Position numbers and translations under genes: made by a program. Shown here piece by piece: positions 1 to 9,473 of a stretch of 49,168 nucleotides of DNA (the first letter of the stretch is position 1; each line of letters opens with the position of its first letter). The notes under the pieces are model-generated. The model ran no database searches. It worked only from the letters and a program-made list of their open reading frames with translations, and was not told the DNA's origin. Source of the stretch: Bacteroidota bacterium (lineage in GTDB: Bacteria; Bacteroidota; Bacteroidia; Chitinophagales; Saprospiraceae); NCBI GenBank assembly GCA_019136675.1, contig JAGVTV010000162.1:4042-53209 (forward strand), written 5' to 3'.

Positions 1-2238
1 ATTCTCAGTATGCAGACTCGGATTAGTTTGTTTGTAGTTTGACACAAATTCACCACTTTCGCTAAATATTATTACACTAAAATTAGTACCATTAACATTG
101 TCAGCATAAGAAATAAAAACATCTCCTTTTTCTATTTGATAAATATCCTTTGGAAATATATTCAAAGAAAGTTGTTTTTGAAAAACCAGATTACCATTTT
201 GATCCAAGTTTAAGATACTTGTAGTTTCTGAGCTAGTTTTATCCTTCCCAACTACCCATATACTACTATCTCTCGCTGTAAATATACTGCTTGGTAAAAA
301 ATCTTTGTTATACTTTGTCCACTTAACCACACCATCGATAGACATTCTTATAATGTGACCACTTTGGACTATTAAGGCATCCTCCAAAAAATTAACTATT
401 CGATTGGAATTGATGCCATTATTTTCAAATATCAACTCCTTTTCCCATTCCAATTCACCAAATTGATCTAATTTGACTATATACCCTTTATTATTTGCTA
501 CGTTCTGAACATTAAACATAGAACTTCCATCATTAAAATTCACTCCTTCGCAGCTACCTAAAACATCGAAATATTTACTCCATAAAACTTCATGATTTTC
601 ATCGAATTTTACAGCAACAGATTTCGTATCCCATAAGAACAATCCTGCTCCCAAATAGGAGCCTGAATTTCCTTCTCTGTGAACAAGTCTTAGGGCACCT
701 TTATCTGTTACATAAGACTTCAACCAAATAGAGTCACCACAAGCACTCTCCACACTTACCTTGCCAATCTTACTTTGACTACAATACTGATTGGAGGCTA
801 TGAGCTGCACCAGATAGTCCTTTGTTTTGTTAAAAGTATAGTTGAGTGTAGATCCATTGCCGACCTCTACACCATCTACCTTCCAAGTGAATTCAGTAGC
901 TCCCGTAGTAGTGCTGGTAAAAATAACTTGAGATCCTTCTTTAATACTTGAAACAATAGGATTAAAATCTGCAACAATATTACATTTGATCTGAATAGTA
1001 TGCAGCAATTTTTTGATACAATTTGGGTCTTGGTTGTTGACGGTAAGTTGTATTGTGTAAGTTCCGGGTGAGGTAAAAATTTGATTATAGTTGTTTTGAT
1101 TGGAAACAACATCGTCGTTGACCTTCCATTCAAATTGCGATGCATCTGTGCCTGAATAAACCAAAGCAATACTTTGACCTGTTAGACCCTCTGCTGGAAT
1201 ATTGATCACTCCGGTAAGTGGATTGGGACATGGAGATAAGCAGCCATTAGACTCTAAAAGACTCATCCGTACTCCTTCCAAGGTAGCTCTCATCCTGTCA
1301 GACTGACCTTCAGTAAAAGCAAACTGACATTCAAATGGGGAGTAGTCCATGTAATTTTGAGTCATGTCGTTTACATTGACTGTAAAAGGATTATTGACAC
1401 TTGTATCATCAGCATCCGTTAGGCAAGAATTAAATACGCATGCAGAATGCATGGATTGGTCAGGAGGTGTATCACACACTTTGTCACCATCAGTATCGCA
1501 ATTATCATTTTTACAACCACCATCAAAAGTATGGAGTAGATTTAGATAATGGCCCATCTCATGTATAAATACCACATCATCTGAAGGGCTAACTCCAAAA
1601 TATTTGGCTTCACACACCATGCCATCATGAGGTTGCCCATGTTGACCAGCCAAATATGCATATCCAGCTACACCTGAACCTTGACTGACACTACTGATCT
1701 CTTTGACTATCCAAATATTGACATAATCCAAAGGATTCCAACGACTTAAATTCTTAAGACTAATATCATCAGTCTCCATAGTCATATTAGTGAGAGATGA
1801 AACGACTCTGTTTATCCCTGTGGTACCTTGATTGGAAGGTGTTCTGTTTGCCAAACAAAACTGTATTTTGGTATCGTGGCCACTGCCTTTGCCCGAGTAA
1901 TAGCCTTTGTGAGCAAATGCATCGTTTAGGTTTTTAATGGCTTGCAAGATCTGATTATCACTGATATTTTCATTACCATTGTTATGCACCACATGAACGA
2001 CAACTGGTATGGTAAGAAGATTTTGACTTCTTGACCCTGATCCAAATCTTAATTTTCTTTGAATGACTTCTTCAGTTCGTTCTTGATTTTCAAACCATTT
2101 TCTATCCTTTTTGAATAGTGTTTTTTGAATTTCCACTGCTCCGCATGGATAGCTAGACTGTGCACCGGTAATCTTAACTACACACAGCAAAGCGATAAGG
2201 ATAATAAATTTTACAAAATATGACTTTTTTGTTGACAT
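1..2238 (-). CDS. Secreted M43-family (pappalysin/cytophagalysin-like) metalloprotease, C-terminus beyond the window
   Basis: The frame is open from an ATG at 2238 to base 1 (746 codons, no stop), so the gene continues off the left edge. An N-terminal signal peptide ends near an Ala-Gln. The zinc motif HEMGHYLNLLH lies at about residues 226-236 and is the extended HExxHxxGxxH-type site of M43 metalloproteases; a Met-turn (NYMDY) follows. Cysteines around CKNDNCDTDGDKVCDTPPD fit the calcium-binding loop of this family. Two PKD-like domains follow at about residues 346-425 and 426-500, then a beta-rich region of unknown type that begins near CGDSIW. Proteins of this design in Bacteroidota usually end in a T9SS sorting domain, which would lie outside the window (inference). 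It is separated from the upstream gene by a terminator, so it is probably transcribed alone. Base composition is AT-rich compared with the neighbouring housekeeping genes. Confidence 0.88.
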   Translation of the reverse strand, partial: MSTKKSYFVKFIILIALLCVVKITGAQSSYPCGAVEIQKTLFKKDRKWFENQERTEEVIQRKLRFGSGSRSQNLLTIPVVVHVVHNNGNENISDNQILQAIKNLNDAFAHKGYYSGKGSGHDTKIQFCLANRTPSNQGTTGINRVVSSLTNMTMETDDISLKNLSRWNPLDYVNIWIVKEISSVSQGSGVAGYAYLAGQHGQPHDGMVCEAKYFGVSPSDDVVFIHEMGHYLNLLHTFDGGCKNDNCDTDGDKVCDTPPDQSMHSACVFNSCLTDADDTSVNNPFTVNVNDMTQNYMDYSPFECQFAFTEGQSDRMRATLEGVRMSLLESNGCLSPCPNPLTGVINIPAEGLTGQSIALVYSGTDASQFEWKVNDDVVSNQNNYNQIFTSPGTYTIQLTVNNQDPNCIKKLLHTIQIKCNIVADFNPIVSSIKEGSQVIFTSTTTGATEFTWKVDGVEVGNGSTLNYTFNKTKDYLVQLIASNQYCSQSKIGKVSVESACGDSIWLKSYVTDKGALRLVHREGNSGSYLGAGLFLWDTKSVAVKFDENHEVLWSKYFDVLGSCEGVNFNDGSSMFNVQNVANNKGYIVKLDQFGELEWEKELIFENNGINSNRIVNFLEDALIVQSGHIIRMSIDGVVKWTKYNKDFLPSSIFTARDSSIWVVGKDKTSSETTSILNLDQNGNLVFQKQLSLNIFPKDIYQIEKGDVFISYADNVNGTNFSVIIFSESGEFVSNYKQTNPSLHTEN

Positions 2239-2300
2239 GATTGAAATGATTTACAGTATAGTTCATCCAGAACTTCGCTAAAGTAACCCATTAAATCTAA

Positions 2301-2341
2301 AAAAAAGAAAAAAGCCGCAGAAATCTACTTCCTGCGGCTTT
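2301..2341 (-). terminator. Rho-independent terminator of the 2403-3647 gene
   Basis: Read on the minus strand, a perfect 7-bp stem (GCCGCAG at 2314-2320 with CTGCGGC at 2332-2338) with an 11-nt loop is followed by a long T-rich tract. It lies about 60 nt past the stop of the gene at 2403 and just ahead of the M43 protease gene, so it separates the two transcripts. Confidence 0.85.
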
Positions 2342-2402
2342 GGGCTGATGTTGCTTGCAAATAAATATTAAGAGTAACAAAAAATGTCATGGGAAATTAT
2401 TT

Positions 2403-3647
2403 TCAATCTACCCATAGTATGGGCTTTGTGACAATACCTTTTTCGGTTTGGATTTGAATGTAATATAAACCTGCGGTTGTTCCATTTCTTTCTATCAAGA
2501 TATGGTCGGAATTAATCTCTTTATAATCTAATATCTTGCCAGAAATATCAATAATTCTATAAGACATTATCTTATTTGTAGGATCAGTAATATAAATAGT
2601 TTGAACTGCTGGGTTGGGATATATCGATAGATTTTCTCCTGAATATACATCGTTATTACTCGAAATGTCAGGAGTTTTATATCCATACTTTTCATAGTAT
2701 AAAAATACACTTTGATTTGGGAACTCAGTCATTTCTTCATATAAATGCATGGATCCATTATTATTATATACCCATGCCTTAGTTATAATTTGCATGCTAT
2801 TAATTAGATTTTCAAATTTTTCTTTTAATTTTTGCCCCTTATTGTTAAAAGTTATTGTAAATATTTGTGCAATATTGACATCATCAAAATATTTATTAGT
2901 TGTTGATGTGCTATCAGTATAAGTTAGCAATTCTTTTTGAAATATGTAATTCCATTTATCGTTACTCCAAAAAAACCACTTTTTTTCTCGAAGTCGGCCA
3001 TCCTCGTAATATTGATACCAAAACCTTTGACTCCATTTATATAAATCTGGAGTTTGTTCCACTTCTGTATCTTCAAACTCAAGCCTGTTCTCGCCATTAT
3101 ATATGTAATGAATGTTAAATTTTCCAAAATTATTGTCAATGTGCTTCTTAACTAAAAGTTCATTTTCATAAAAGAAGTTCTGATTTCTAAAATTATTTTG
3201 ATCTAATGTTCCATTTAAGTAATTACTTTCCAGAATACTTAAAGTATCCGATTTATCATTATAAGTATATTCCATCCTCTTTGATCTTACTTGATTTATG
3301 ACTGTTGAATCTATAGTTATATTGATTGAATCTAATCCATTGACATTATAATAAATTTCTTTCCCTACCTTCGGGCTTATAATTTTGACCAGTCTGCCTT
3401 GGATGTCATATTTGTACTCATCGCGATAGTCAAATTTATAGCTGGAATTCGTGTACTTTTCATGTATTATGGATTTCAGTGTAGAATCACTATTATAGGA
3501 TAGTAATCTTCTATGGGTAATAATTTCATCTTGTAAGAAGTATGTTATCGTATCTGGTAGAGGTGATCCTGGCAATGGCTGGGACAAACCTGAAGCTACA
3601 CTAAACAATAAGACTAAAAAAGTAAAAATTTTGGGTTTCATAATCAT
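2403..3647 (-). CDS. Secreted protein with T9SS type A sorting domain
   Basis: 414 residues. A signal peptide of about 22 residues ends in GLSQ. The middle has tyrosine- and asparagine-rich repeats with the pattern YDxxGRL (for example near residue 80), reminiscent of YD/RHS-type repeats but too short to form a shell. The last ~75 residues start with SIYPNPA and contain the turn GKIL and the end TAGLYYIQI, the hallmarks of the type A C-terminal signal of the type IX secretion system. The protein should therefore be exported through the inner membrane by Sec and then moved across the outer membrane by T9SS and attached to the surface or released. Function beyond export cannot be told. AT-rich codon use, like the adjacent M43 gene, suggests a lineage-specific accessory gene. 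Confidence 0.85.
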   Translation of the reverse strand: MIMKPKIFTFLVLLFSVASGLSQPLPGSPLPDTITYFLQDEIITHRRLLSYNSDSTLKSIIHEKYTNSSYKFDYRDEYKYDIQGRLVKIISPKVGKEIYYNVNGLDSINITIDSTVINQVRSKRMEYTYNDKSDTLSILESNYLNGTLDQNNFRNQNFFYENELLVKKHIDNNFGKFNIHYIYNGENRLEFEDTEVEQTPDLYKWSQRFWYQYYEDGRLREKKWFFWSNDKWNYIFQKELLTYTDSTSTTNKYFDDVNIAQIFTITFNNKGQKLKEKFENLINSMQIITKAWVYNNNGSMHLYEEMTEFPNQSVFLYYEKYGYKTPDISSNNDVYSGENLSIYPNPAVQTIYITDPTNKIMSYRIIDISGKILDYKEINSDHILIERNGTTAGLYYIQIQTEKGIVTKPILWVD

Positions 3648-4115
3648 TGATTTTTTAATAATTTGATAATATCTAATAGGATAAAGGCATATAATCCTAA
3701 TAATTTACAACATTAATCTGATAATTAAAAAAAGGTAACCCAACTTCTTGAAAATTTTGAAAAACTCTGGTAGCTTTTAAATAATAGGAGAAATTCATGA
3801 GATTATTCACAATTTGTCACCCAAGACCATCCCTTCGACAAAATGATATTACACAAGACGCTTTTACTTCACGCTTTTGCATTATAAAGACAATTTAGGT
3901 TAAATGCACAACAAAAGCAAGGGTTATGACAAATTTTTCATTAAAAAGAAACGCTTCTGAATATTCTTATTGGATTTTTTTTTAATTGATAAAGGCAGTA
4001 ATTAGAATAGCCTATAAAGTTGGTTGGAACATCTGTGCCGTAGTTGGATGTGATGTGAATTAGCATTAGACTCATGCCTGGCATCTTATCGTCTCAGGCT
4101 TATGCCGGATAATAA
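3648..4115. other. Intergenic stretch, AT-rich, no gene recognised
   Basis: 468 bases between the sorting-domain gene and fur. I found no credible reading frame, RNA gene or mobile-element end. A weak stem with one bulge (GCCTGGCAT near 4077-4085 with ATGCCGG near 4102-4108) lies just past the fur stop but lacks a T-tract, so it is not called as a terminator. The promoter of the 2403-3647 gene should lie in the first ~100 bases but no clear -7 box is visible. Confidence 0.5.
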
Positions 4116-4550
4116 TCAGGATAATTGCCCCTGGTTAATAAAACCGCACTTTTCACAGGTGCCATTTACTACCATACTCGTATCCTTGATCGTAAACCCT
4201 CTGGGTAATACTACCTTGGGCACATAGACATGGTCCATACAAAAGGTATTTTCGCACTTCAGGCAATGAAAATGTACGTGCTCATCGTGGTGGTGGTGTT
4301 CATCGCATTCTGCTTCGCACAGGGCAAACTTGGCAGTTTGCGTGCCGTCTACAGCCTTGTGGATGATGCCTTTGTCCTCAAAGCTTTTTAGTGTACGATA
4401 TAAGGTGATTCTGTCGGGCTGGATAAGGCGGGTTTCTACATCGGCCGCCGACAGGGCGTGCCCTGCCTCGCTAAATACTGATATCACATCCAGCCTGAAC
4501 TGTGTGACCCTCAGGTTGTGCTTTTTTAATATTTGCTCTGATGATGTCAT
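4116..4550 (-). CDS. fur: Fur-family metal-dependent transcriptional repressor
   Basis: 144 residues. The N-terminal winged helix (about 5-75) has the recognition segment DRITLYRTLKSFEDKGII. The C-terminal dimerisation and metal domain has a His-rich loop (about 85-95) and two CxxC pairs (C96/C99 and C132/C135) that in this family hold a structural zinc. Whether it senses iron, zinc or peroxide cannot be decided: the very His-rich loop would suit a Zur or Fur role. Its ATG overlaps the stop of metG by one base (TAATG), so it is translated with, and probably transcribed with, the methionyl-tRNA synthetase gene. No Fur-box-like palindrome was identified near it. Confidence 0.9.
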   Translation of the reverse strand: MTSSEQILKKHNLRVTQFRLDVISVFSEAGHALSAADVETRLIQPDRITLYRTLKSFEDKGIIHKAVDGTQTAKFALCEAECDEHHHHDEHVHFHCLKCENTFCMDHVYVPKVVLPRGFTIKDTSMVVNGTCEKCGFINQGQLS

Positions 4551-6691
4551 TACTTTATCACCTGCCCGTCTGCCCAGCCATCTTCGGCACTGACAAAACT
4601 TAATTTTCCGTCGCCGTTTTCAGCCATCAGTATCATACCCTGTGATTCTACCCCTCTCATCTTCCTTGGGGCAAGATTTGCCAGCAGACTGACCTTTCTG
4701 CCTACAACGCTTTCGGGGGAATAATGTTCTGCAATACCGCTGACCACGGTACGCTGCTCAAATCCGAGGTCCAGTGTAAGTTTGAGCAGCTTGTCGGCCT
4801 TTTCTATTTTTTCCGCTGCAATGATGGTAGCCGTTCTGATGTCCAGCTTCTGGAAATCATCATAGGTTACTTCCGGCTTGAGCTCCGGTGCCACGGGCTT
4901 TTCAGAAGGCTCTTCTACAGGCGATGACCCGGCCAGTTTGTCGATCTGCTTCTGGATCGTCTCATCGTCTATTCTGGTAAACAAATGTATAGGTTCACCT
5001 ATTTTATGGCCTTTCTTCAGCAATGGCTTGCCTTCACTGAGCTGGTCAAGCATCTTATTGAGTTCGCCCTTTTCCTCCAGGTGGGGCAGATTAAGGAGGG
5101 TCCTTATCTTATCTGATGTAAATGGTAAAAATGGCCTCGACAGTATGGCCATGGCTGCTACATACTGCAGGCAAAGATTCAAAACTGCTTTGACAGCCTC
5201 AGGATTTTCTTTGATGGTTTTCCAGGGTTCATTAAACTGCAGGATCTGGTTGCCACGGGTAGAAATATCCATCAACACCTTTTGAGCCGACCTGAAATCA
5301 AACTTTCTTAAAAAATCACATAACTCATGAGAATCGTCAAAAAGCCTCAGAAGCTCTGAATCATGAAAAGCTGCCTCATACTGATCATCCGGCCCTATAA
5401 AGTCCATATCCTCGTCAAATGCAGGGACTTTGCCATCATAATACTTGTTAGCCAAAACCATTACCCTGTTGACAAAGTTGGCCAGATTGTTGACCAGTTC
5501 GTTGTTGTTGGCGTCCTGGTATCCTTTCCAGGTAAATTCACTATCCTTGAGCTCAGGCATGTTTTTGATCATGGCATACCTGAGTTCATCCTCCCTGCCG
5601 GGCAGGTCGTCCAGGTATTCGTGTACCCATACTGCCCAGTTTCTGGAGGTCGATATTTTTTTGCCCTCCAGATTCATAAACTGGTTGGCAGGTACATTGA
5701 CCGGAAGGATATAATCTCCATGTGCCCTGAGTATAGCCGGAAATATCAGACAATGGAAGACGATGTTGTCTTTTCCGATAAAATGGATAAGTGCCGTTTC
5801 ATCATCCTGCCAGTACTTTTTCCAGTTTTTCTTATTGTTTATGGCCCATTGCTTTGTAGAGGATATATAGCCTATGGGAGCATCCATCCACACGTACAGT
5901 TTTTTACCTTCGTGGCCTTTTATATCACGCGGTACATCCACACCCCAATCGAGATCCCGGGTCATAGCCCTGGGTTGCAAGCCCCCGTCCAGCCAGGATT
6001 TGCACTGTCCCAGCACATGATTTTTCCAGACATCGGGATCATGCAGTACTTTGCCATCGAGTTCGCCTGTCTCTATCCATTTGCGGAGCCAGGTTTCATA
6101 TTGGTCCAATGGCAGATACCAGTGTTTGGTGGTTTTAAGTACCGGCTTTTTCCCCGAAAGGGTAGAAACAGGATTTATAAGGTCTGTGGGGCTAAGCGAT
6201 GAGCCGCATTTTTCACACTGATCGCCGTAGGCCTCACCGTTGCCACATTTGGGGCAGGTCCCCATGATATATCTGTCGGCCAGAAACTGTCCTGCTTCTT
6301 CGTCAAAATATTGTTCTGACTCCTTTTCCTGAAACTCTCCTTTTTTATACAGTTTCCTGAAAAACTCCTGCGATGTCTCGTGGTGCAGAGGCTCCGAAGT
6401 GCGGTGATACATGTCAAAAGAGATGCCTATCCTGCTGAATGTCTTTTCAAACAGGGCATGATACTTATCCACGATCTGCTGCGGCGAAAGACCTTCCTTC
6501 ATGGCCTTGATGGTAATGGCAGCACCGTGCTCATCCGATCCGCATACAAAAACGATGTCCTTGCCCATAAGCCTCTGAAATCTCACATACACGTCGGCGG
6601 AAAGATATGCACCGGCCAGATGACCGATATGCAGGGGGCCATTGGCATAAGGCAAGGCCGATGTTACCAGTATCCTTTTAAATTCCCTCAT
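4550..6691 (-). CDS. metG: Methionyl-tRNA synthetase
   Basis: 713 residues, full length. It charges initiator and elongator tRNA-Met with methionine in the cytoplasm. Visible marks: the HIGH motif at residues 21-24; a four-cysteine zinc knuckle (C146, C149, C159, C162); the KMSKS-loop equivalent KISTS at 345-349; an anticodon-binding helical domain; a Pro/Glu-rich linker near 590-605; and a C-terminal Trbp111-like tRNA-binding domain from about 609 to the end, which makes the enzyme a homodimer in relatives. The start is supported by a -7 box 23 nt upstream. The downstream fur gene overlaps its stop codon. Confidence 0.97.
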   Translation of the reverse strand: MREFKRILVTSALPYANGPLHIGHLAGAYLSADVYVRFQRLMGKDIVFVCGSDEHGAAITIKAMKEGLSPQQIVDKYHALFEKTFSRIGISFDMYHRTSEPLHHETSQEFFRKLYKKGEFQEKESEQYFDEEAGQFLADRYIMGTCPKCGNGEAYGDQCEKCGSSLSPTDLINPVSTLSGKKPVLKTTKHWYLPLDQYETWLRKWIETGELDGKVLHDPDVWKNHVLGQCKSWLDGGLQPRAMTRDLDWGVDVPRDIKGHEGKKLYVWMDAPIGYISSTKQWAINNKKNWKKYWQDDETALIHFIGKDNIVFHCLIFPAILRAHGDYILPVNVPANQFMNLEGKKISTSRNWAVWVHEYLDDLPGREDELRYAMIKNMPELKDSEFTWKGYQDANNNELVNNLANFVNRVMVLANKYYDGKVPAFDEDMDFIGPDDQYEAAFHDSELLRLFDDSHELCDFLRKFDFRSAQKVLMDISTRGNQILQFNEPWKTIKENPEAVKAVLNLCLQYVAAMAILSRPFLPFTSDKIRTLLNLPHLEEKGELNKMLDQLSEGKPLLKKGHKIGEPIHLFTRIDDETIQKQIDKLAGSSPVEEPSEKPVAPELKPEVTYDDFQKLDIRTATIIAAEKIEKADKLLKLTLDLGFEQRTVVSGIAEHYSPESVVGRKVSLLANLAPRKMRGVESQGMILMAENGDGKLSFVSAEDGWADGQVIK

Positions 6692-6713
6692 CTCATTATG
6701 GGCATTAAGCCTG

Positions 6714-6721
6714 CAAAGATA
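6714..6721 (-). promoter_or_regulatory. -7 promoter box of metG-fur
   Basis: TATCTTTG on the minus strand is an exact match to the Bacteroidota -7 consensus TAnnTTTG. It ends 22 nt upstream of the metG ATG, giving an expected untranslated leader of about 16 nt. No clear -33 TTTG is seen. Confidence 0.6.
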
Positions 6722-6754
6722 TTAAATTTTATGCCAGAGGCCTTAACTTTTGCG

Positions 6755-7465
6755 TCATTGCTTACCATTATACAGCAGAATGGAGATGCCATAGATTAAG
6801 AATTTTTCATTCTGAGGTTTTGGAGCCACCCAGGATGGGTCAATCTGGCCATTTATCTCCTGGTCAAAACCCGAAACGTCATACTTTTTAAGCGGAACCT
6901 GGACAAAGGGTTTGAAGGCTATGCCTACTTTGTCGCCCGGAAACTGGAAGATAAGGTACAGTTTACTGGCTGGTGCCGACTCGGTCACGACAGTCCTTTT
7001 CTTTTTAGAAGAACCCGGGATATCTGTTTTGAGCCTGGCTGTCCGGTATCCTATGGAGGCACCATAGCCGAAATATCCAAAATAGTTTTCTACACCCAGG
7101 GAGTATTCCGTAAGGCTTAAAAACCACTTGTCCTGAAAGAGACTACCGTCTGCTTTGGACAGCAGCACATCACTCTTATCACTCAGATATGACCATCCGG
7201 CTTCCAGGCCCACATGTCCCATCCTGTACCGGAGGCCAATCTCCATTCCGTTGCTGTAGTTGAAGTCCTGCAGCTGATCATCGAGTCTGGATCCAGCAAA
7301 GGTACCGACCACCCGGGTATTGAAATCACCGATGATCTTGTTTACAACCGGAGCCGGAGTGGCCGCCCCCATGTAACCTACTTTCAGATTGAGCTGACCG
7401 AATACCGGGCTGACAAGCAAAACGGCAAGAGCTGCAGCCAACCCTATTCTGATCCCATTCAACAT
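6755..7465 (-). CDS. Small outer-membrane beta-barrel protein, function unknown
   Basis: 236 residues. A signal peptide of about 23 residues ends in VFGQ. The rest is made of alternating, Gly- and aromatic-rich strands (for example the stretches NGMEIGLRYRMG, YFGYGASIGYR, KLYLIFQFPG) typical of 8-stranded outer-membrane barrels; a basic turn SSKKKR sits in the middle. It ends near the metG promoter and is transcribed from its own -7 box, divergently from the TMTC-like gene. No specific family name is recognised, and the barrel assignment is by pattern only. Confidence 0.75.
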   Translation of the reverse strand: MLNGIRIGLAAALAVLLVSPVFGQLNLKVGYMGAATPAPVVNKIIGDFNTRVVGTFAGSRLDDQLQDFNYSNGMEIGLRYRMGHVGLEAGWSYLSDKSDVLLSKADGSLFQDKWFLSLTEYSLGVENYFGYFGYGASIGYRTARLKTDIPGSSKKKRTVVTESAPASKLYLIFQFPGDKVGIAFKPFVQVPLKKYDVSGFDQEINGQIDPSWVAPKPQNEKFLIYGISILLYNGKQ

Positions 7466-7497
7466 ATTTACAGATTAAGAATTTTTAAAAAGTGTTA

Positions 7498-7505
7498 CAA
7501 AAATA
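7498..7505 (-). promoter_or_regulatory. -7 promoter box of the outer-membrane protein gene
   Basis: TATTTTTG on the minus strand matches TAnnTTTG exactly and lies 32 nt before the ATG at 7465. The divergent plus-strand gene has a near match (AATCTTTG, 7519-7526) that could serve it. Confidence 0.55.
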
Positions 7506-7553
7506 GACGAAATTTGCAAATCTTTGCAATTCCGGACCCAATATCACCACCAT

Positions 7554-9473
7554 ATGGCAAAAAGCAGATCAAAGCCTGAACCGGCAGCTTCAAGACAAAA
7601 AACAGCCCCAAAGACCTCGGCCCTGGTCATCCCTCATACTGAAGGACCATTTTACACGTCTTCCTTTTATCGTAGGCATTGGCCGGCTGCCCTGGTCCTG
7701 ATGCTGGTGAGTTTTATCTTGTACTACCAATGCATCGCTTATGACTATATCCTGGACGACCTTATGGTCATCACCGGCAATAGCTTTACCAAAAAAGGTT
7801 TTGGCGGGATCTGGGACATTATGACGACAGAGAGCTTTGAAGGTTACTTTGGCGAAAGAAAAGACCTTGTCCAAGGCAACCGGTACAGACCCCTGTCGAT
7901 AGTAACCTTTGCTATCGAATACGGTATTATGGGTGGTACGGCTCCCTGGCTGAGCCATGTGGTCAATATCCTGCTGTACGGACTTACGGGCATTACCCTG
8001 ATGATGGTGCTCGATCTGATGTTCCGCAATTTCACTTCACGCAGCTGGTGGTTTTCGGTTCCGTTTCTGGCTTCCCTGATTTTTATCCTGCATCCTATCC
8101 ATACTGAGGCTGTGGCCAATATAAAGGGCCGCGACGAGATCATGAGCATGTTACTGTCGCTTATTGCCCTTTACACTGCCATGCGGTATACCGACCATAA
8201 CCAGGGAAGATGGCTTGCCTTATCTATGGTAAGTTTTTTTCTGGCCCTTTTGTCTAAAGAAAACGCCATAACCTTCCTGGCCGTCATCCCGCTCTCAGTA
8301 TATTTCTTCGGCCGGGTCAGGTCAGGTGTTATTTTCCGCATCTTTTTGTGGCTTGCGGGCACCACGATCCTATACCTTATCCTCAGGTTCAACACCGCAG
8401 GGGTACCTAAATTAAGTCAACCGATTACCGACCTGATGAACAATCCATTTTTCGGCATGAAGCCGGACGAAAAAATCGGTACGATACTCTACACCCTCGG
8501 CAAATACATTCTATTGATGGTATGGCCCCATCCCCTCAGCCACGATTACTACCCTTATGCCATTCCCAAAACAAGCCTGTTCAGCATCATACCCCTTGGC
8601 TGTCTTTTGGTGTACCTGGCTCTGGCATTTATTGGTATCCGCGGGCTCAGGAGCAAGTCAGTCTATGCCTATTCCATCCTGTTTTATCTGATTACCCTGA
8701 CTATTGTATCCAATGTAGTGATCAATGTAGGCACATTTATGAATGAGCGATTCATATTTATGGCTTCGGCGGGTTTTTGTTTAGCAGTTGCCTATGCACT
8801 TTCTGTCTATCTGCCTAAGCTTTCTCCCGGAGGACAGAATATAGCCATCGGCTTGATGACGGTCATTGCAGCCGGATTCGGACTAAAGACATATCTAAGG
8901 GTACCCGTATGGGAAAACGCCCTCACACTAAATAAGGCTGCGGTGGAGGTATGTCCTAACAGTGCTCGTGCCAATTCGTTTATGTCCACGGCACTCTTTG
9001 AACAATTTAAGGTTACCGAAAATAGAGAGGAAAAAAAGCGGCTCCTTACAGAATCTGAAAAATATGCCCTGAAGTCTGTCGAAATAGTTCCAAACTACCA
9101 AAATCCAAATCTGATGCTCATAGGTGTGGCCTCAGAACGTTTTAAACTTGACAATGACATCAACGAATACATACGACAGATGAAACCTGTCGTCCAGCGA
9201 AGGCCCGACATACCATTCATTGAGGAATTTCACAATTATCAGAAAGGTCGTGGCTTTGACCAGCAACTGTTTGGCTTTTATCTCGAGGCGGGCAGCAACC
9301 TGCTGCAGGTCAATGACGGCAGACGGGCTTTTGCCCTGAAGTTCCTGACCTGGGCCTATGAGATTAACCCCAATAACAGGCAACTTCTGGAAGCATTGGG
9401 ACTGGCACACGAACTGGCAGGCGACGCCACCAGGGCCGCATCATTCCGTCAAGCTGCCCAATCCATGCAATGA
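7554..9473 (+). CDS. TMTC-like multi-pass membrane protein with C-terminal TPR region (GT-C fold)
   Basis: 639 residues from the ATG at 7554; an upstream in-frame TTG at 7524 lies in a near -7 box and is unlikely to be used. About ten transmembrane helices follow a basic cytoplasmic N-terminus. The first periplasmic loop has the acidic pair ILDDLMV (D68-D69) expected of GT-C glycosyltransferases. Two further motifs, RPLSIVTFAIEY and HPIHTEAVANIKGRDE, match the pattern of eukaryotic TMTC protein O-mannosyltransferases and their bacterial relatives. The last ~180 residues are helical TPR-like repeats ending with the pattern INPNNRQLLEALGLAHELAG. A role in lipid-linked-sugar transfer to proteins or glycans is inferred from family; donor and acceptor are unknown. 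Its stop overlaps the dprA start by 4 nt, so the two are co-transcribed. Confidence 0.82.
   Translation: MAKSRSKPEPAASRQKTAPKTSALVIPHTEGPFYTSSFYRRHWPAALVLMLVSFILYYQCIAYDYILDDLMVITGNSFTKKGFGGIWDIMTTESFEGYFGERKDLVQGNRYRPLSIVTFAIEYGIMGGTAPWLSHVVNILLYGLTGITLMMVLDLMFRNFTSRSWWFSVPFLASLIFILHPIHTEAVANIKGRDEIMSMLLSLIALYTAMRYTDHNQGRWLALSMVSFFLALLSKENAITFLAVIPLSVYFFGRVRSGVIFRIFLWLAGTTILYLILRFNTAGVPKLSQPITDLMNNPFFGMKPDEKIGTILYTLGKYILLMVWPHPLSHDYYPYAIPKTSLFSIIPLGCLLVYLALAFIGIRGLRSKSVYAYSILFYLITLTIVSNVVINVGTFMNERFIFMASAGFCLAVAYALSVYLPKLSPGGQNIAIGLMTVIAAGFGLKTYLRVPVWENALTLNKAAVEVCPNSARANSFMSTALFEQFKVTENREEKKRLLTESEKYALKSVEIVPNYQNPNLMLIGVASERFKLDNDINEYIRQMKPVVQRRPDIPFIEEFHNYQKGRGFDQQLFGFYLEAGSNLLQVNDGRRAFALKFLTWAYEINPNNRQLLEALGLAHELAGDATRAASFRQAAQSMQ

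Noticed and set aside
5363-6202. 279-codon open frame on the plus strand inside metG
   Set aside because: It is fully antisense to metG, whose motifs are complete; composition is that of a shadow frame with no start context or family.
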